Of a DNA stretch of 64,000 nucleotides, positions 62,768 through 64,000 are shown piece by piece. How positions within the stretch are numbered: position 1 is the stretch's first letter; each line of letters starts with the position of its first letter. A program made the translations under genes and the position numbers. The notes below the pieces were generated by a model. It did not search any database and was not told where the DNA came from. It worked only from the letters and a program-made list of their open reading frames with translations. The stretch comes from Gammaproteobacteria bacterium (GTDB lineage: Bacteria; Pseudomonadota; Gammaproteobacteria; UBA4575). The DNA is taken from NCBI GenBank assembly GCA_026713925.1, contig JAPONM010000025.1, positions 161,872 to 225,871 of the forward strand, read 5' to 3'.

Positions 62768-63421
62768 TTAAACGTTGATTGAAATGTCTCTCAAAGTCCC
62801 CGATTTAACATCATCCGCAGTAGGCAGACAAGAATAAGGATTCAACTTCTCCTTACTTGTAGATGGATGTAACTTCACTTTTTCATACCAGGCATTCACG
62901 CCAGAACGAGAACTGATCAAATCACCTGCTCCGCCAATTTCGATCAGGTTGCAGCATGCTGCCCAATGAATGTCGGCTAGTGAGAAATCACCACATATAA
63001 AGTCACCTCTCTTGGGTGGATTTTTCACTTGTTGATCCAGACCATCAAAAAATACAGCGAGCCCTGCCTGATCAATACTATCGCCAAGCACCGTTTGAAC
63101 CCTTTCAGTAGCAATTCCTGCCCATTGGTACATAATTGCCCGATGTACACCATTCCGTGGAACTAATGATGGACCAAATCCTTTGTCATCAAGATAAGAC
63201 ATTACGGCTCCTGTGCCGTAGACAACTAAATCTATGTCTTGCAGTACAGGACCAATGCCGTAGGGAGATTTTGCTAGAAACTCACTGTCATCCATACTAG
63301 GGATCACTATAGTTTCTACATCTACACCTTTCTCACCCGCTGTCTGTAAGCACTTCCCTGTATTCGTGCAATCTGGGCGACCGCTCAAAATCATTTTTGT
63401 TCTTAATTGATCTCCAATCAT
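62768..63421 (-). CDS. Glutathione S-transferase-like protein
   Basis: A 217-residue protein with a thioredoxin-like N-terminal domain (MILSGRPDCTNTGKCLQTAGEKGVDVETIVIP) and a helical C-terminal domain containing GDFICGDFSLADIHWAACCNLIEIGG, the GST N-capping box S-x-A-D. The usual catalytic tyrosine or serine position reads SGRPDC-TN, so a cysteine-based site is possible. It may detoxify reactive products of the adjacent oxygenase system; that is inference. It lies between the small 4Fe-4S protein and the reductase gene. Confidence 0.78.
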   Translation of the reverse strand: MIGDQLRTKMILSGRPDCTNTGKCLQTAGEKGVDVETIVIPSMDDSEFLAKSPYGIGPVLQDIDLVVYGTGAVMSYLDDKGFGPSLVPRNGVHRAIMYQWAGIATERVQTVLGDSIDQAGLAVFFDGLDQQVKNPPKRGDFICGDFSLADIHWAACCNLIEIGGAGDLISSRSGVNAWYEKVKLHPSTSKEKLNPYSCLPTADDVKSGTLRDISINV

Positions 63422-63545
63422 ATATCCCCCTAACTCACTAGTCTTATCAGGATAGCTTTATAACAAGCCTTACATAGCCTTCTTACAGATTTCCCGACGT
63501 TCCAAGTCAATTAAAATACTGGAGCGTTAAATACTGAGAATGTAA

Positions 63546-63725
63546 TCACTCCTGTATTTGCAGCGCTCCAGATGGACATTTTGATACAGTCTCACGAATC
63601 TCAGCTTCCGGAGCTGCACTTGTATCAATCACAAATTGCCCGTCTTCTACCTTGAATACTGTAGGGGAGCCTTTCACACACTCTCCAGCGTGGCTGCAAA
63701 TATTTGCATCATAAGTCACTTCCAT
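63546..63725 (-). CDS. Small Fer4_19 (YjdI-like) divergent 4Fe-4S protein
   Basis: A 59-residue protein with the mono-cluster pattern: YDANICSHAGECVKGSPTVF (C10, H12, C16), then VEDGQFVID and a C-terminal SKCPSGALQI (C50). This is the divergent single 4Fe-4S domain (PF06902 type). A very strong AGGAGG lies 9 bases before the ATG. It is the first gene of a likely operon with the GST-like and reductase genes and probably acts as a small ferredoxin for the local redox system. Confidence 0.85.
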   Translation of the reverse strand: MEVTYDANICSHAGECVKGSPTVFKVEDGQFVIDTSAAPEAEIRETVSKCPSGALQIQE

Positions 63726-63862
63726 CGTAATTACCTCCTAGTTTGCTTGCTTTTAACAACTCAATATTTAAGCATTTAACTGCTGTTGTTCGCAGATTTT
63801 TAAGCCTTGTCAACAAAAAAATATCTTCATCTTCTACTAATCGAGAATAAAACCAGCACGGT

Positions 63863-64000
63863 TTATGCGTATCCTGCCTGTTTATTCATCCTGGCCGCAA
63901 CCTTCAACTCGCCCTCACTCGCCATCTCATCGTCCCACTTCGCCAACTGCTTCTTCATGTACGCATGAAACACCGGGGGCAACAACGCCAACGCATACAA
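63863..64000 (-). CDS. C-terminal fragment of an unidentified protein, possibly an AlkB/XylM-like membrane oxygenase
   Basis: Only the last 45 residues are inside the window, reading LYALALLPPVFHAYMKKQL, then AKWDDEMASEGE and ARMNKQAGYA before the stop. A short hydrophobic stretch with ALLPPVF followed by a basic-acidic amphipathic tail resembles the end of integral-membrane alkane or xylene hydroxylases, as far as I recall. The XylA-like reductase nearby supports that reading. The GC content is higher than in the neighbouring genes. The identification is tentative because so little is visible. Confidence 0.4.
   Translation of the reverse strand: MYALALLPPVFHAYMKKQLAKWDDEMASEGELKVAARMNKQAGYA

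Overview
This window is one continuous stretch of a gammaproteobacterial chromosome of moderate GC. The lineage is suggested by the rpoE-mucA-mucB-mucD block divergent from nadB, by the ffs-dnaX-ebfC-recR block and by a DUF1820 gene. No rRNA, insertion sequence, phage module or CRISPR array is visible. I cannot name the genus.

Bases 1-20300 are a methylotrophy island for one-carbon oxidation with tetrahydromethanopterin (H4MPT) and methanofuran-type carriers. It holds fae, mtdB, mch and a formylmethanofuran module (fwdD-like, fhcB, fhcA, fhcD, fhcC), together with cofactor-making genes: a pabB end, a beta-RFAP synthase, three different ATP-grasp ligases, a CitG-like protein, a HisA-like protein, a 6-carboxytetrahydropterin-synthase-like fusion and an ASKHA-fold protein. 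The formylmethanofuran module stands out. Its B subunit keeps all the cysteines expected to hold an iron-sulfur cluster and Mo/W. It has a molybdopterin-binding D subunit, and it is followed in line by a 7Fe ferredoxin and a ferredoxin-NADP reductase. This looks like a redox-active formylmethanofuran dehydrogenase feeding NADPH, rather than only the hydrolytic formate-releasing complex known from Methylobacterium.

Bases 21200-29000 carry a methanethiol oxidase cluster (mtoX, an SCO protein, a MauG-like dihaem protein, a TlpA-like thioredoxin and a second, divergent SCO gene), then a pterin carbinolamine dehydratase, folD, and an HvfA-like precursor with seven EGKCG repeats but no visible modification enzymes. 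Methanethiol oxidase releases formaldehyde, which Fae and the H4MPT route would consume, so the two blocks form a plausible pathway. Its copper dependence fits the SCO proteins and the HvfA-like peptide.

Bases 29400-42650 are mostly housekeeping: folP, a secreted metallo-hydrolase, lepA, the sigma-E regulon, nadB, orn, recR, ebfC, dnaX and the SRP RNA. Bases 42650-44050 form a gene-poor junction holding the 3' half of a threonine tRNA, which may be a scar of an integrated element, and an intact tRNA-Ser(GGA). Isocitrate dehydrogenase and isocitrate lyase follow, then an RraA-like protein, a metallo-beta-lactamase-fold hydrolase, a branched-chain-amino-acid-type ABC transporter lacking its binding protein but linked to an acyl-CoA ligase, tadA, guaA, guaB, xseA and a DksA with a histone-H1-like tail. 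The right edge has a XylA-like reductase, a GST-like protein, a small 4Fe-4S protein and the C-terminus of an unidentified protein that may be a membrane oxygenase.
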